From: Amborella trichopoda
Lineage: Eukaryota > Streptophyta > Magnoliopsida > Amborellales > Amborellaceae
Assembly: GCF_000471905.2 (NCBI RefSeq)
Contig: NW_006499364.1
Span: 3,448,357 to 3,512,356, forward strand
DNA length: 64,000 nucleotides
Reading direction: 5' to 3'
Under the pieces are notes generated by a model. It saw only the letters and a program-made list of their open reading frames with translations, ran no database searches and was not told the DNA's origin. Below are positions 1 to 11,373 of the stretch, piece by piece (position 1 is the first letter of the stretch; each line of letters begins with the position of its first letter). A program made the translations under genes and the position numbers.

Positions 1-111
1 AGAATCCAGCCACCTGGGCCATCATCTTTCTTAAGCGCTTCCAGTGCGACCTACTGATGTTGGTTCCTTCAATCTCTCTGTTTAGAGCTTCGAAATCTGG
101 GCACTATTGAG
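1..111 (-). pseudogene. Edge fragment downstream of the gag region of E1
   Basis: On the minus strand this stretch follows a pyrimidine-rich tract and a CAG (112-185). Its first codons give CPDF, matching CPDL just before reverse transcriptase in the plus-strand copy at about 42085. The match then fades, so this is probably the start of the RT-side reading frame of E1, cut by the window edge. The product is not otherwise recognised. It is possible that the resemblance is limited to these few residues. Confidence 0.3.
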
Positions 112-734
112 CTGCATGTATAAAAAAGGTGGAAGAAGAGGGAGGAGAAGAAGAAGAAACAGAGTTAGAATGTTTTGGGCAGCTTTTTATGTCATCGCCA
201 GAATTGGACGATTGCAGAGTTATTTTACGTCTTGCCCAAGCTCTGACCATTGGGAGATGATTTTAATGTCGTCACCCGAGTAGTTGATGACTCAGGGACA
301 TCCACTTGATTGGACGAAGGGATACGGCGAGTTGCGCCTGGGATGAACTCTTGTAAGGCCAGCTGTGGAGGAAGGGGCCAGAGAAATTCTTCCTCGATTG
401 ATGGCTAAGGAATGTGGTTTCTTCAGCGAGCCAACTTGGGTGCTCGTCTCCTTTTGGACTCCTTGGGAGGTGTTCGATCCGTCTTATCGAGCTGATGAGT
501 GTCCCTAGCTTCACGGACTGCCTCATGTCTTAGGGACTTGAGCCTACTTCATCCATGGAAGACTTCTCAAGGCTGAGAAGTCGAGGGCTCTGAAGGGTCT
601 AGTACAGGCTCAAAGGGGATCTGTAGTGGGATTTCCTCTTGGATGGGAGCGATGGCTTGGAAAATTTTTGGGAGAACGACACAAACAATGTGGCCTTTCT
701 ATACCTTCTTAGCACTTATAGCTTCGAACCAAGA

Positions 735-776
735 GCACTCCTTCAGCTCATGGCACCATATCTGGTGACATGGGCA
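735..776 (-). other. CHHC zinc-knuckle motif 3 of E1 gag
   Basis: The translation has the spacing CX2HX4HX4C. It aligns with the third knuckle of the E6 gag at 41398-41439 and with the scrap at 53180-53221. Such knuckles bind nucleic acid in gag proteins. Here the second residue of the usual CCHC set is His rather than Cys. Confidence 0.7.
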
Positions 777-1019
777 CCGGAGATTTTCTGTTCCCTGAGC
801 AAGATGCCTAGACTGCCTAGTGGGTTTGGGAGTGATCAGACCTTGTTGGAGCATCGCCTCGAAGAGGACCTGCATAGGGTCTAGATTAGCGCTTTCCTGG
901 GCTTGTATCGGGAGGTCTTCTTGCACTAGTGGAGCAGGGACATGAGGGTTCCCTTCTGGGTTACCATGAACTTCTTGATGCTACTGCATCTTCTTTACCA
1001 AGAACTCATGGAGGCCAGT

Positions 1020-1061
1020 GCATTCGCTCAGGTCATGGCATGGTATCAGATGATACAGACA
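1020..1061 (-). other. CHHC zinc-knuckle motif 2 of E1 gag
   Basis: CX2HX4HX4C motif (CLYH...CH...C) lying about 245 bases upstream, in the element sense, of knuckle 3. It matches knuckle 2 of E4 (20592-20633) and of E6 (41119-41160), so all zinc-coordinating positions are kept in three independent copies. Confidence 0.7.
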
Positions 1062-4000
1062 CCAGAGGTTTTCAGTTCTTGGAGGCAAGAACTTGGGCAG
1101 CCTTGTCGGCTTCAGCGTGATGAGACCTTCTTCGAGCATTATGGAGAATAGTGCACGGAGGACAACATGTGCTTCGTCATCTTCTTGGATTGTCACAATG
1201 TGGGAAGCCTCAACTGTCTCGAATACTTTATTTAACTCCTTGAGCTTTATCTGACCCTTGTCAATAAGGGCTTCGATAATGTTTTGAGCGTATAACACTC
1301 TTAAGTGGGGTGGCCTACTCTCCTGTGATAGCGGAGTACCTCTCATGTGACTCTTGTTGAGCTTGCTCCGAGGATTTGGCTTCCGGCAGCTGGATCATGT
1401 TTTGCTCTAGTAATAACCGAAGCAGCACAAGAACTCACTCCTTCTTGAAGGGGTGCACCTTGTTCTGGTGCTAGATCCAATAGTCACTTTGATTTATATT
1501 GTTAAGGGGACATGGCCTTGTTAGAGGGCAGGACCTTGTTATAGGACTGCTTGCCTCCAAGCTAAAATACTGTATGTGCCTTATAGAGGTCCAAGGTTTA
1601 AGGGGCAGCTTTCTTAGTGTCAGTCACGGTGACAGCTACGCTAATCACCACTTTTTGCTGGTTGCTCTGATTGTTGGAATGAGATTGCCATTGCTCCGAC
1701 CGTTTCCTGAGCTAGGGGCTGCTAGTGAGATCCACCATGGTGCTTGGACAGACCTTCTATACAAACCTCTTTAGAGATGAGTTCTGACATGGAGGGTGGA
1801 TTGGAGGCCTCAACATGTAGGGCGATCTCGGGCAGCATATTTCGTATGTAGGTGTGAATTGCTTCTCTTTCAGTTATGGGAGTGGCACGATAGGTTGCCA
1901 ACTCTCTCCATTGGACGATGAACTTATCGATTAGCTCACTAGAATCTTGAGTGAGAGTGAGGAGCTCGATGGTCTCAACATTTCTCTGGACTTCATAGAA
2001 ACGCTAGTAAAATAATTACTCCATTTCCTGCAATGTGTGTACTGAGCTTGGAGGTAGCCAAGCATACCACTAGAAGGCTGGTCCTTCGATAGTCTAGACG
2101 AACTGGCGGAGGAGGAATCGTCCGTCAGTTGTTATCTCTCGACAAGCCACTTGGATGTGAGCGGTATGCTGGTGCGGGGACATAGTACCATTGAACGAGG
2201 GGAGCTTCCCTTTTTTATAGTTTGGAGGAAATGGCCCCTGGTCAATATATCAGGGGTACGACAGTTGGTAAAGTGCTGCTCCTTGCATACCTGGGACCTT
2301 GCTCTTTAGACTGTGGGTCACCATGGCATCTATATCACCTTGAGAAACGGTGCGGGGAGCAGAGATATCTTGGGAGGCCGGTGGGGGAGTTTACCTGAGA
2401 ATTGTGTCGTCTCTAAGATGAGAGTTGGCCTCATGGTGAGGAGGAGAAGCAGGGAGCCTGGAGGCCTCTAGGCGATCCATCTTTTCGAGAATAAGCTACA
2501 TCATCACCTTGAATCTGTTTATCTGATCTTCTTGGGCGTCATCCGACTCATCGATCACCATGACACTAACCATTTCTCCTTTAGAGTCAAAGTCAGGTGG
2601 AGTAGTGGATTGCCGGGGTTGGCGAGTTGTACGTGGCAAGTCGGTCTATAGCGGCTCAGCATGCGCTCACTGGACTTGAGTCTTGTATGCCGATCATGTG
2701 AGGACCGGTTCTTGATGGTCTTGGGATCATGACTTCTTGGCAGCTCGATAGTTTTCTATGACGGCAACCACCGAGCAATATTCTTAGACTTGCTGAGGTT
2801 CTGGGATCCGAAGAGGGAAGAAGGGTTGTGAGACAAGAGGTGATCGAGAGTGATAAGCTCAACTGCCTTTGGATCCTCTCTAGCCAGGAGCTGCAGGCCT
2901 CTCTTCTACTTGATCTTGAGGTTGTAATAAACTTCACTCCAAAATCAAGCCTGAGATTTGGACTACCCTGTCTTTCTTGAGAAAGCATGGGCTGTGTCTA
3001 TCAGCTGGAGCAGAGAGCAAGGTCTAAGAAAAGAGGGCAATCAGAGCTGCTGCCTTGGAGGCTGTAGGCTTCTATTTGGCATCAAACCTTTGCCCTGAGT
3101 TCCCTTGTAAGGTCTGGGTGCATGGCTAATCTGAGAGGGCTGACTCAAGATGGTACTCTTAAGGAAAACCTTTGAGCACTAGGTCTCAAGGTGTTTGCCT
3201 GACGAAGGAAGGGTGACAGACGAAGGAAATCACTTGCGACTCTACCTAAGTCAGGATCGGGAAGGAACCTGTGAAGCTAGTGTATGTGCACCTTTGAAAG
3301 CAGCCGTCTGGGTGACTTCAGGGTCAGCCAGGGCTCGGTTAGCTGGTTTGATTTTAGCAAGGCGAGACCCACGAGCTTGTGTTTATGAATGACCGGGTAG
3401 AAGTTCATCTCTCATAGGGTGAAGCCGTGTGTGCTGAGACGGAGGATGAAGTGGTCGACCCCCTTGTGCTCGAGCTGGAGCAGAATTGGCATTGCCTCGA
3501 GTTGTGGGAAACAGATGCATGGCACGTGCAGGGTTTGGCCCGAGAAGGCCTAGCCCTTGACACAAGCTCAAGACAGCTTGAAGGTTGCCCCGAGGTGTGG
3601 CTTGAGTGGACAGACCACGAACCTTTAGGTGTGTGTGAGAGGTGGAGGCCCCGGGATCTCTGCCTCGGTGTGTCGAGCCTCTAGGCATAGATGTTCGGTG
3701 TGGTGAACGAGTACGGGAGGTGGCCTCGCGGAGGCCCTCAGGAGCGTTGACAACCTGCTTTCCTTTTGCGAAAGTGGACAAGGCAGCCTTTCAGTGTACC
3801 TTAACAATGTGACTTGCAACGGACTCACCAGTAGTAGGGTGCGTGTTGAGGGTGGTAGCAAACCTGCTATCAGTGCAAAAGGCCTTGGTGGAGGGTCCAC
3901 CAGGACTAGAAAAGGGGGACTTAGGGACCTTCAAGTTCCTTCTCACACCAATCCAAGAAAGAACCTGGGAGCCAAACTGTGTGTCCTGACTCAAAAGGAG

Positions 4001-4184
4001 TGTAAGGAAAGAGGCTTGAGAAGCTCGCTTCCCTGCGATGGTCAGGAGTGCAGGGTCCAACTCAGATGAATAGGTTGCATAAATCAGATGAATAGGTTGC
4101 ATAAATTAGATGCCATAGAATGTTCTGCAGAAAATAAAAGGTGATGCCGATCAAGCAAGAACGAACCGACAAAGGGGTCATCAT

Positions 4185-4202
4185 TCCCCAGTGGAGTCGC
4201 CA
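4185..4202 (-). other. Primer-binding site of E1
   Basis: Minus-strand TGGCGACTCCACTGGGGA lies three bases inside the LTR end, where reverse transcription of an LTR element would be primed. The plus-strand element E6 has the same box with two changes at 38007-38024. From memory, Tat/Ogre elements prime from tRNA-Arg; I could not check the tRNA identity. Confidence 0.8.
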
Positions 4203-4659
4203 AACTGGTCGGATGCCTCGATCTCGCCTCCTCGGATCTAGATGATCGGGTGACACATGTCATGGGATAGGGAAGACCCGGGACCTGAGACCGCTCTCCC
4301 GGGAACCCTGCTCATAAAATAAGGGCAAGTGCCCAATTAGTGAGAGAGGAATTTTAAACGTGAGGTGGGGTTCAACCTCACCAGAGTCCGTGACTTACTC
4401 GAGCTGAATAATGCAGGTGCTCTCTTAAAACACGATGGAAATCCCCCCAACTGCTTTAGGTGGATTGAAATCGCCTCCCTTGACTAGTAATCTCCTTGTT
4501 TTCTTCATAACACTATCATGGTTAATTTGCAAAACAAGTGGGCCGAGGGACCCACCGTTGTCTCAAGGTAATGCACATTCATATGGAAGAGAAGGTGAGA
4601 AGTTAGAGTGATGAAGAAGGGGATTTGAATAAAGAGAGAAAACAGAAGAGGACTTGACA

Positions 4660-4870
4660 AGGGGATGAGACTAGCATGATAGCTGGACCAGTACAGTGAC
4701 AGACTAGGAGTGGTAGCAAGACGGGCACGGTACCTCGGACTGGCATGATGGAAATACTACTCGAAACCAAGGCCGATATGACTGTCCTAATCTGGTGTGG
4801 CAGCAAGACGAGAATGGTACTCAAGACCAACACGACGGTAATACTGCTTGACAACACCATCGTGACGGTG
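4660..4870 (-). repeat. Two tandem units of about 105 bp in U5 of E1
   Basis: GGTAGCAAGACGGGCAC at about 4693 returns as GGCAGCAAGACGAGAAT at about 4799, with CTACTCGAAACCAAGG and GGTACTCAAGACC inside the units. The same doublet is present in E2 (11810-12010) and, inverted, in both E6 LTRs (37320-37530 and 52310-52500), so it predates the split of these copies. Confidence 0.65.
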
Positions 4871-5159
4871 CTAGACTGAGTCTATCCTTTAGTTAAGCGA
4901 GAAGAGAAGAAAAGAGAAGAAAATAAAATAAAGAGAAGACGCAAGATGGCGAAGGGGGAAGGTCCCGATGGCATTAGCCATCTCCACCCACAGCCGTGGA
5001 GTAACAGTGTCGCAGCCCCTGGATAGTGCTGGACACTACTACTGATGGTGAAAGGGCGAGCAGAGAACTGCAGGCTACGTTAGCCATCACCGTCAGCAAC
5101 ATGAGAAGGCAGCACGATTCTGTGTAGGCGGTGATAGGCATCATTGTCTGCGATAGGCA

Positions 5160-5345
5160 CAGGGTGCAAGAGAAGCCCACAGACGATGATAGGTACAAAA
5201 CGTACGAAAGAAGCTTGCGGATGATGATAGGTACAGAGCGCATGAAAGAAGCTTACAGAAGGCGATAGATACAGAGGGCAAGAAAGAAGTTTATGGACGG
5301 CGATAGATACAGAGCACATGAAAGAAACTTGTGGATGGCGATAGG
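5160..5345 (-). repeat. 38-bp minisatellite in U5 of E1
   Basis: About five units with the core GGCGATAGGCAC followed by CATGAAAGAAGCTTG. Derived forms of the core continue to about 5480. Counterparts lie at 12370-12530 and, inverted, at 36800-37080 and 51790-52060. The array is downstream of the TATA box in the element sense, so it would be part of the transcript. Confidence 0.7.
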
Positions 5346-5891
5346 CATTGCCGCGACCCTTAGCAAGAGGTGATAGGCATCGCCGTCTATGATAGGCGCA
5401 CGACAGGGTGAAATCCCTACGGGCAGCAATGGGCAACGCCGTCTGCAACCCATGATAGGAGAGAAAGATGGTTCGTGGTCGGTGAAACACATCGTCGTGC
5501 ACGAACCATGTTAAGGGAAAGAGAAGAACAAATAGACGGAGATACGGGCTCACGCATGGAGCTGCCATCATCGTGCACGATATGCGAAGTCACAGATATG
5601 GGGAGAAAGAAAGACGCATGCACGACACTGCCACCGCCGTGCATGGCCTCTGAGAAAAACTCAGACGAAGAAGAAGCAGAAAAAGAGAGAAAAGAAAACT
5701 GGAGAGAGAGGAAGGGAAGACAGGGAAAATGCCTTGAAGGTGGGAGGGGTACCACTCTAAACTTTCTCTTTCCTTTCTCTCTCTAAAAAAAAACGTGACC
5801 CAACTCGTGCTCTGAAAAAGCATTTTTATTTATCAAAAGAGTCTCTACAAGTTCAAAAGAGAGCATCCTTTACAATGAGAGGTTGAATCTA

Positions 5892-5899
5892 TTTATAAA
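5892..5899 (-). promoter_or_regulatory. TATA box of the E1 LTR
   Basis: Minus-strand TTTATAAAT is followed in the element sense by CAACCTCTCATTG. The same arrangement, TATA then CTACCTCTCATTGAGAGG, occurs in the E6 3' LTR at 51134. This places the U3/R boundary near here. Confidence 0.6.
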
Positions 5900-7186
5900 C
5901 CAGGGTTGAAACATGACTGGATCACCCATAACTAACCCTAATTGACGCTAATTACAATTTATCAAAATTAAGAAAAATAAGAAAATAGTGTGCAAAATGA
6001 CTAATTTGCCCCTCCTAACAATTAGGGAAATTTCAGAACAGTCTCTACTGAGAACTAGGGATGTTCTTGATTCTTCTCGGACTATCCGTTGACGATCCGA
6101 CATCCGAATGAACAAAAAATGATTTCCATTGCGTAGGTCCCAATGCTACATTCATTTTGATAATAATTTTAAGCCATGAATCACATTTTAAAGGCATGAT
6201 CACATAACTTGAAATTTGAATAGATCTTAAAAACTTTCGATCGATAGTTTGTCTTCATGTAGATGTTTCTCTGTGATATCTTCGCTAAATTGCACTGAGC
6301 ATGCCGTCACAATCTCGTGGCAACAAATTTAGCTCGATTTCATCCCCGGACTAAGATTTCTCGACTTTGGAGTTTTAGCCGGAATCTAGAATTCCGGCAC
6401 CAGAATTTACAGTCACTTTATTGGCTTCGTGTGCAAAATCTGACTGTTTATCATGTATAGGGTTAGGACCAGAGATAGCCCTAGACCTTACGCATATGAT
6501 GGAATTTGTCTCGTGTCAATCCAATGCACGAGCACTGTGATTTAGCCCCTCGAGTGAGGCATGTAGCTGCTGATTTTTCTGCAACTTCTTCACAGATCAA
6601 CAGCGTCTCTCTAGCTTTTCTCCTTGATTAGGCATCGTATGGGGCGTGCCACATATCAAAATGCTATACTTGACGAGACAAACATGCTCATAAAATTTGT
6701 GCGCGATCTGACACGGGACGAATGAGATATGGACCCCAAAAGTCACTGTTCATGACTGTCTGTTTAATGATGATTTCTTACAGGGTGGCTGCACGAGAAT
6801 TGTGTGTGTCTCCTCAAGTTTTGACCTTTTACCCATAACTTCTTTCTGGAGTGTGTTTAAGCAGAAATTTGACCCCTAGGGGTATTAAACCATTTTGGAT
6901 CCAACGGCAATGGTCCCATGGCCATTTGATGCTCCGAGAGTAGGGTTCCAGTTATAGCCGTCCATTTCAGATTGCTAGAGACCAATTTTGCCAAAATTGT
7001 TTCTAATCTGAACTGCCTTAAAGATGTCAAAATGCGACAAAAGTTGAAGCCCTTATGAAGACCTTGAACAGCTCTGGGGCCATTCTGAGACTGTTGAAAT
7101 TTCCATTATTTGTCAGGCTTTATTGACTTACTTCTCTCTTTTACTCTGCAGCAGGGACCCATGGTGTTGAAAAATCTCTTCAAACA

Positions 7187-8063
7187 CTAACTTACCACAC
7201 TTGAAGCATGCTTTTGTCTTTAACTAGCACTCGGAAGCCACATGACCCAGCTTCCCACAAGAGGTACAATGCACTAGCCGATTTTGCTTGATGTCACCTT
7301 GAGAGGCCTTTCGGGTCTTATCGTTCCCCCAATTTCCTTTTTCTCATAAGCCTGAAGAGGGCGGAGGCTTTATCTTTCGCTTCTCCTTCCTTAGTTGATA
7401 ATCATCGTAATCTCTTTATATCTTTCTGAATTGGTGGAAGGCCTTAAGATTGGCCGACAAAACTCTTCCTCAAATATCAGGCCGCAAGCTCCTCTCAAAC
7501 TTTGTGTGGATAATATGCGGTGCATATCAGGATAACTCTAAAAATTTGGCCGCATACTGATCAATGGTCAGCTTCCCTTGCTGCAATTCTATAAACTCAA
7601 CCTCCTTCCTCACCTTCACCGATTCAGGGAAATATTTTTCGTCAAAGGCCTTTAGGAATCCTTCCCATGTAGGTACTACCTCTACTTCTTCTTAGGCCTG
7701 TTGGATCTAAGGCCACTAATGTTCAGCGTCCCCTTCTAGCATGAAGGGGCCCAGTCTCAACTTTTTCTCATTTGCGCACTATAAGACTCCAAAGATCTTT
7801 TCGACTTGCATTAGCCATCGCTCAGCTTTCTCTACTCCTCCCTGCCCCAAGAATGTTGGGGGTGCTAGCCTCTTAAATCTCTCTATCAAGTTACTATCAT
7901 TTTGCTCTGTAGATTGGGCTGACATCGACTCTTTCATCATTTGGGTCATGGTCCCTAGAGCTCTACAAAACTCACTGAGGGCCTCGGTATTCTCGTTGCT
8001 AGAACTTGCATGGTTGGCATGAGCCCTCGGCATCTTTAACAGAGCACAGAAGCACTCAGTCAC
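7187..8063 (-). pseudogene. gag: gag remnant of chromovirus-type gypsy element C1
   Basis: Gag of a second Ty3/gypsy lineage. The first 94 codons (8063-7779) are open and include LIERFKRLAPPTFLG and WLMQVEKIFGVL, typical of the gag N-terminus of plant chromoviruses such as Tekay/Del. The rest is readable with stops: YFPESVKVRKEVEF, an LQQGKLTIDQYAAKF stretch, a basic linker, then a classical CCHC knuckle at 7227-7268. A second knuckle starts with CFKCGK and is broken off at about 7187, where the sequence changes to Tat-like LTR. The frame starts just inside the primer site at 8132-8143. Protease and polymerase are absent. Assignment to Tekay rather than another chromovirus clade is tentative. 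Confidence 0.8.
7227..7268 (-). other. CCHC zinc knuckle of C1 gag
   Basis: Translates as CTSCGKLGHVASEC, a perfect CX2CX4HX4C nucleocapsid knuckle. It contrasts with the CHHC form in the Tat-like elements of this window. Confidence 0.85.
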
Positions 8064-8131
8064 TAATCGGCCCTAAAACTATTCTAACGATACTTCTACA
8101 AATTCCCTAAACCAGAGATCCTATCCTGGCT

Positions 8132-8143
8132 GCTCTGATACCA
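8132..8143 (-). other. Primer-binding site of C1 (initiator tRNA-Met type)
   Basis: Minus-strand TGGTATCAGAGC, the standard complement of the 3' end of plant initiator tRNA-Met. It lies four bases inside the LTR end (TGACA, then ATTA). This fixes the orientation of C1 and separates it from the Tat-like family. Confidence 0.9.
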
Positions 8144-8929
8144 TAATTGTCACGACCCTGCCCCCTCCCCAGCCGCCCTTCTGTTAGCGACGGAGGGTGA
8201 CAGAGTGCGGGTTCGTGATTTAGAGGTAGCGTATGTCGCTCAGATCAGAGTTGACTCAAGGCCGTTATATCGGTGATCAAAGAAAACTATGGAAAAGAGC
8301 TAAACAATAATTTTAAAGGGCTGAAGAGTAATGAAGATTGGGTAAATCCATAAACCAATGAAAATCCACTATATAAAATTTTTCCAAAATATTACACTAG
8401 AGTTTGGGGCATCGAAGCCCAAAAATACATATGTCCGAAATACACAAAAGCTAAGGAAAACTACCCAACAAAAACATACAATGGAAGAAGCGTTCTCGCC
8501 AAGCCCCGGGCCCCAATCTTCCACTATTCTCAGCAGGCTGCTCGCCTTTTACCTACGAACTATTACTCTACATAGATATAACAATGGAATGCATTATGAA
8601 GCCCAGTAAGTAGATCTAGATACTATGCATCATGATTCAGTCTATCCATCCATCATAAACAATTCTTTAAAGTATAAGGAATCACAATGCGAAATTTATA
8701 TATAATCGGAAATCACAATTCAGATATTTGATGTCATATACATTAGCAGTTCAAAAAACATTTCCTTTATGAGTACGATCATTATTTATCATGTAATACA
8801 TTTTCTGAATATCACTTGTTCATCTATAACTGAACATGTTCTACAACATACATTCCTATCACAATGGAGCATACTTCCATTTCATAATAGAGCATATTTT
8901 CATTCCATATCACTCACAAGGTCAAGTCA

Positions 8930-9140
8930 TGCAATACACCCAAAGCATGTACCTCACTAATATCCATCACATAGGCAGGTCCTACAATTCTCTCAAAGTA
9001 GGCACCCACTCATATCAATCTTGATCATATAATACACAGAAAGCATGTACCTCAGTAATATCCATCACACAGGCAGGCCTTACAATAGTCTCAAAGCAGG
9101 CACCCACTCATATCAATCTTTGTCATGCAATACGTACAAA
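8930..9140. repeat. Direct doublet of about 105 bp in the C1 LTR
   Basis: Two adjacent units share AAAGCATGTACCTCA, TATCCATCACA, AGGCAGG and GGCACCCACTCATATCAATC. A third partial unit trails off near 9150. No such doublet was seen in C2. Confidence 0.75.
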
Positions 9141-9182
9141 GCATGCCAAAGGAATCACATGACATTCATCACATCAGTTACA

Positions 9183-9510
9183 CTACCAATGGGTATCCCA
9201 TTGTGTAGTGCTTCATACCACTCTAACTCGCATCACCCGGACCATCACGCGGCCCCTTCACATATCACATCAAGTGGCAAGTTCACACTTGCCCATCAGT
9301 ACCACATTATGCTTACCATATCCTCACAAAGCAGGTCTCATTATTATGCATTCATATCATAGTTGAGCAAAGCCTGCTCAGTAATCATTTAGCACGTATC
9401 ACATTTCACGTTATGCTACCAATGGGTGTCCCATTGCGTAGGGGTCATTATCATAACCTAACAATATAACATAACAGTACCCACTACCAATGGGTGTCCC
9501 ATTACATAGA
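9183..9510. repeat. Three hairpin-forming repeats in the C1 LTR
   Basis: AATGGG, three bases, CCCATT occurs at 9188-9202, 9421-9435 and 9489-9503. Each is embedded in a CTACC ... GTAG or TAG context that extends the stem. The first has a full outer stem CACTAC/GTAGTG. Related hairpins with different stem letters occur in C2 at 62285-62515. Confidence 0.75.
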
Positions 9511-11159
9511 GGTCATTATCACAATATCATAAAAAGCTCAAGAATTAAATTCACTCATACTTAGTCAGTGCCTTATGATAGATAATTCCAGTCTCATCAT
9601 GTAAAGTTTGAGTCTTGTTCACAAATATACAACTGTCATGTAACACTATGTCACTTAGCACAAACCAATCATCATGTGAGGGCTGTCGTATGACATTTAC
9701 ACTCATCAATTGGAATTTTCACTTGTTAATTAACATCTATGGCATAGCTGCATAACATCGTTCACAACACACTGTGTCATCCAGTATTTATCACATGAAA
9801 ATATCACATAGCACTTAACCTTATCTATATCCACTTACAAAACTTTATCACGTAGGCCAATCAGTGAACAATTCATTAGAAGAGGATACAATTGCATTAC
9901 ATTCACAACCAAGGTATTCTCATAAAAAAGGAGCGCCATTATCAAACCGTGGAGAATTTCAGTGTGGTTTTAAAACTAATTTCGAAATAGACTTACTCAT
10001 GATTCATACAAAAGTGATTTAAACACAATTGGGCAGGGTTTGAATATAAAACAATTTATTTCTAAGACGAACACAGGTCTGAAATTCTTGGTGACGAGCA
10101 ACAGTGACGTACCTCTCTTCTCAAAGGCATAACTCCCAATCTAGGGAGAATTTCAAAATGATTTAAATATGAAATTTTAAGTTTACACATATATCTTTAA
10201 AACAGAGGTGGTTTAAAGGTGTTAGGACGAACTTTATAGGTCAAAATCTTGGCACAAAATGAATGACAGTTGCTAGAATTTCTAGCAACTGTGGACAATG
10301 GCATATCCCCATATTTTAGGGCATAACTCTCAATCTACAAGGAATTTCAAAATGAGTTCAACATGCAACTCTAAGGTCATTCATAAATATTTCAAATGGT
10401 AGTTGTTTGAATACATTTGGACATCATTTGATAGGTCAAACATTTGGTGCAAATAGATGACGGTTGCAGGAAATCTCCGCAACTATGGACAATGACTTCC
10501 CCTACATTTTGGGGTATATTTCCTAACCCATACGAAATTTTAACATGGTGTAGAAAGCAGAATTGAAATAGACGAGGATAATTTTCATTGAAAGCCATTT
10601 TGGTTCCATTTGGACACCATTTAGTCACTGAAAAATTCATTGCAAGAACAGTCACTGTTATGGAAATTCTCATTTTCAAGTTAACATGCTTTTAAAGATC
10701 ACTTAATGTTTCACAAACCAATAAAATTCTTGATACAAAACATTGTTCATATGAAACTAGAATTACGAGTAATTTATTTCACAAATTTCCACAACTAGAA
10801 AGATCATTACAGTGCTCAAATAATCATGGCATGTAGAAGCACAAATCTGGAATTTCAAGCTCATTTTAACCCATTCACATCCATACTTCTCATCCAACCA
10901 TTTTACCCACTTTATGACTTAAAATTTAATTACTTTTAAATCAAGTGATGCATGGAAACTAAACCCACTTACATGTACTCACGCTGCCTTCAAATCTTTA
11001 CTCACAGGCCATTTCAAGCTTCAAGTGGTGGTTTCCTAAAGGGCACAACAGCAAGTTCTATCAAAGCTCTATAGAGAGAAAGTATGAGAGAAAAAAAGGC
11101 AAATGGCAGTGAGGTGGAAGGGGAGAGGGCTTAATTACTTGAGGTAGGTGGGATCCATT

Positions 11160-11373
11160 GTGCATGATCGTGGATAGCGCTAACATGTACGGCTTTGACA
11201 GGCGCAGCACTGATAGGTACGACACTGATAGGCGTGGCACTGACATGTACGAAAAATATCAAATCTCGTCTTTTCACTCACGGTGCTATGCACTCACAGC
11301 GTTGCCTTGCCTTCACACACATCGATGCTCCTTTGACATGTGTGGTGTTGCTCCCATGCATGTGCAGTGTTAC
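11160..11373 (-). mobile_element. Scrap of Tat-like U3
   Basis: Short repeats such as GTGGTGTTGCTCCCATGCA and CATGTGCAGTGTTAC match the array at 23868-24128. This may be the outer U3 of E1 displaced by the insertion of C1. It ends where the U5 end of E2 begins at 11374. No coding sequence was seen. Confidence 0.4.

Larger units (their letters stand above)
190..4100 (-). pseudogene. gag: gag polyprotein remnant of Tat/Ogre-like element E1
   Basis: Decayed gag of a Ty3/gypsy retrotransposon; the intact protein would form the particle that packages element RNA. Reading from high to low coordinates, a long N-terminal region follows the primer site (3383-4102), with an RGSTHRGRDPG segment that recurs in the E4, E5 and E6 copies. 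Next comes an N-terminal block (about 2440-2610), then the retrotransposon gag core (about 1860-2135), and finally CHHC zinc-knuckle motifs at 1020-1061 and 735-776. A degenerate first knuckle lies near 1300-1345. Stops and frame changes interrupt it throughout, for example between the 4102-3791 and 3781-3383 frames. It is collinear with the plus-strand E6 gag, which supports the assignment. No protease motif was seen. Confidence 0.8.
4206..7186 (-). mobile_element. 5' LTR of E1, U3 side cut off
   Basis: Starts at the primer site and runs away from gag. In the element sense the end reads ...GACCA, as in other copies in the window. The first 400 bases match the U5 ends at 11374, 37630-38004, 52620-52979 and 60835. 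Further out are a roughly 105-bp direct repeat (4660-4870), a 38-bp array (5160-5345), the TATA box (5892-5899) and U3 sequence matching E2 at 13270-14310. At 7186 the sequence switches to chromovirus gag, so the outer U3 is missing or displaced to beyond 11160. Confidence 0.75.
8148..11150 (-). mobile_element. 5' LTR of C1 (outer end uncertain)
   Basis: The plus-strand left end is TGTCACGACCC next to the primer site. A second copy starts with TGTCACGACCCC at 61365, and the two stay alignable for about 2 kb: the TGGAAAAGA stretch, the hairpin repeats, and AACTCCCAATCTAGGG against AGCTCCCGATTTAGGG. The sequence is AT-rich. It holds a doublet of about 105 bp (8930-9140) and three short hairpins (9183-9510). 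The right boundary is not sharp: no TSD or CA end could be fixed, and sequence like Tat U3 begins between 11150 and 11280. Confidence 0.7.

Noticed and set aside
121-130. TATAAAAAAGG as a plus-strand promoter
   Set aside because: It lies inside the splice-acceptor-like tract of minus-strand E1, with no gene downstream and no counterpart in other copies.
5080-5571. 163-codon minus-strand frame
   Set aside because: It is the 38-bp U5 minisatellite read through, and the repeat length is not a multiple of three. Equivalent frames in E2 and E6 differ fully.
8132-8143. tRNA gene fragment
   Set aside because: Only the 12 bases complementary to a tRNA 3' end are present, exactly where an LTR element needs its primer site.
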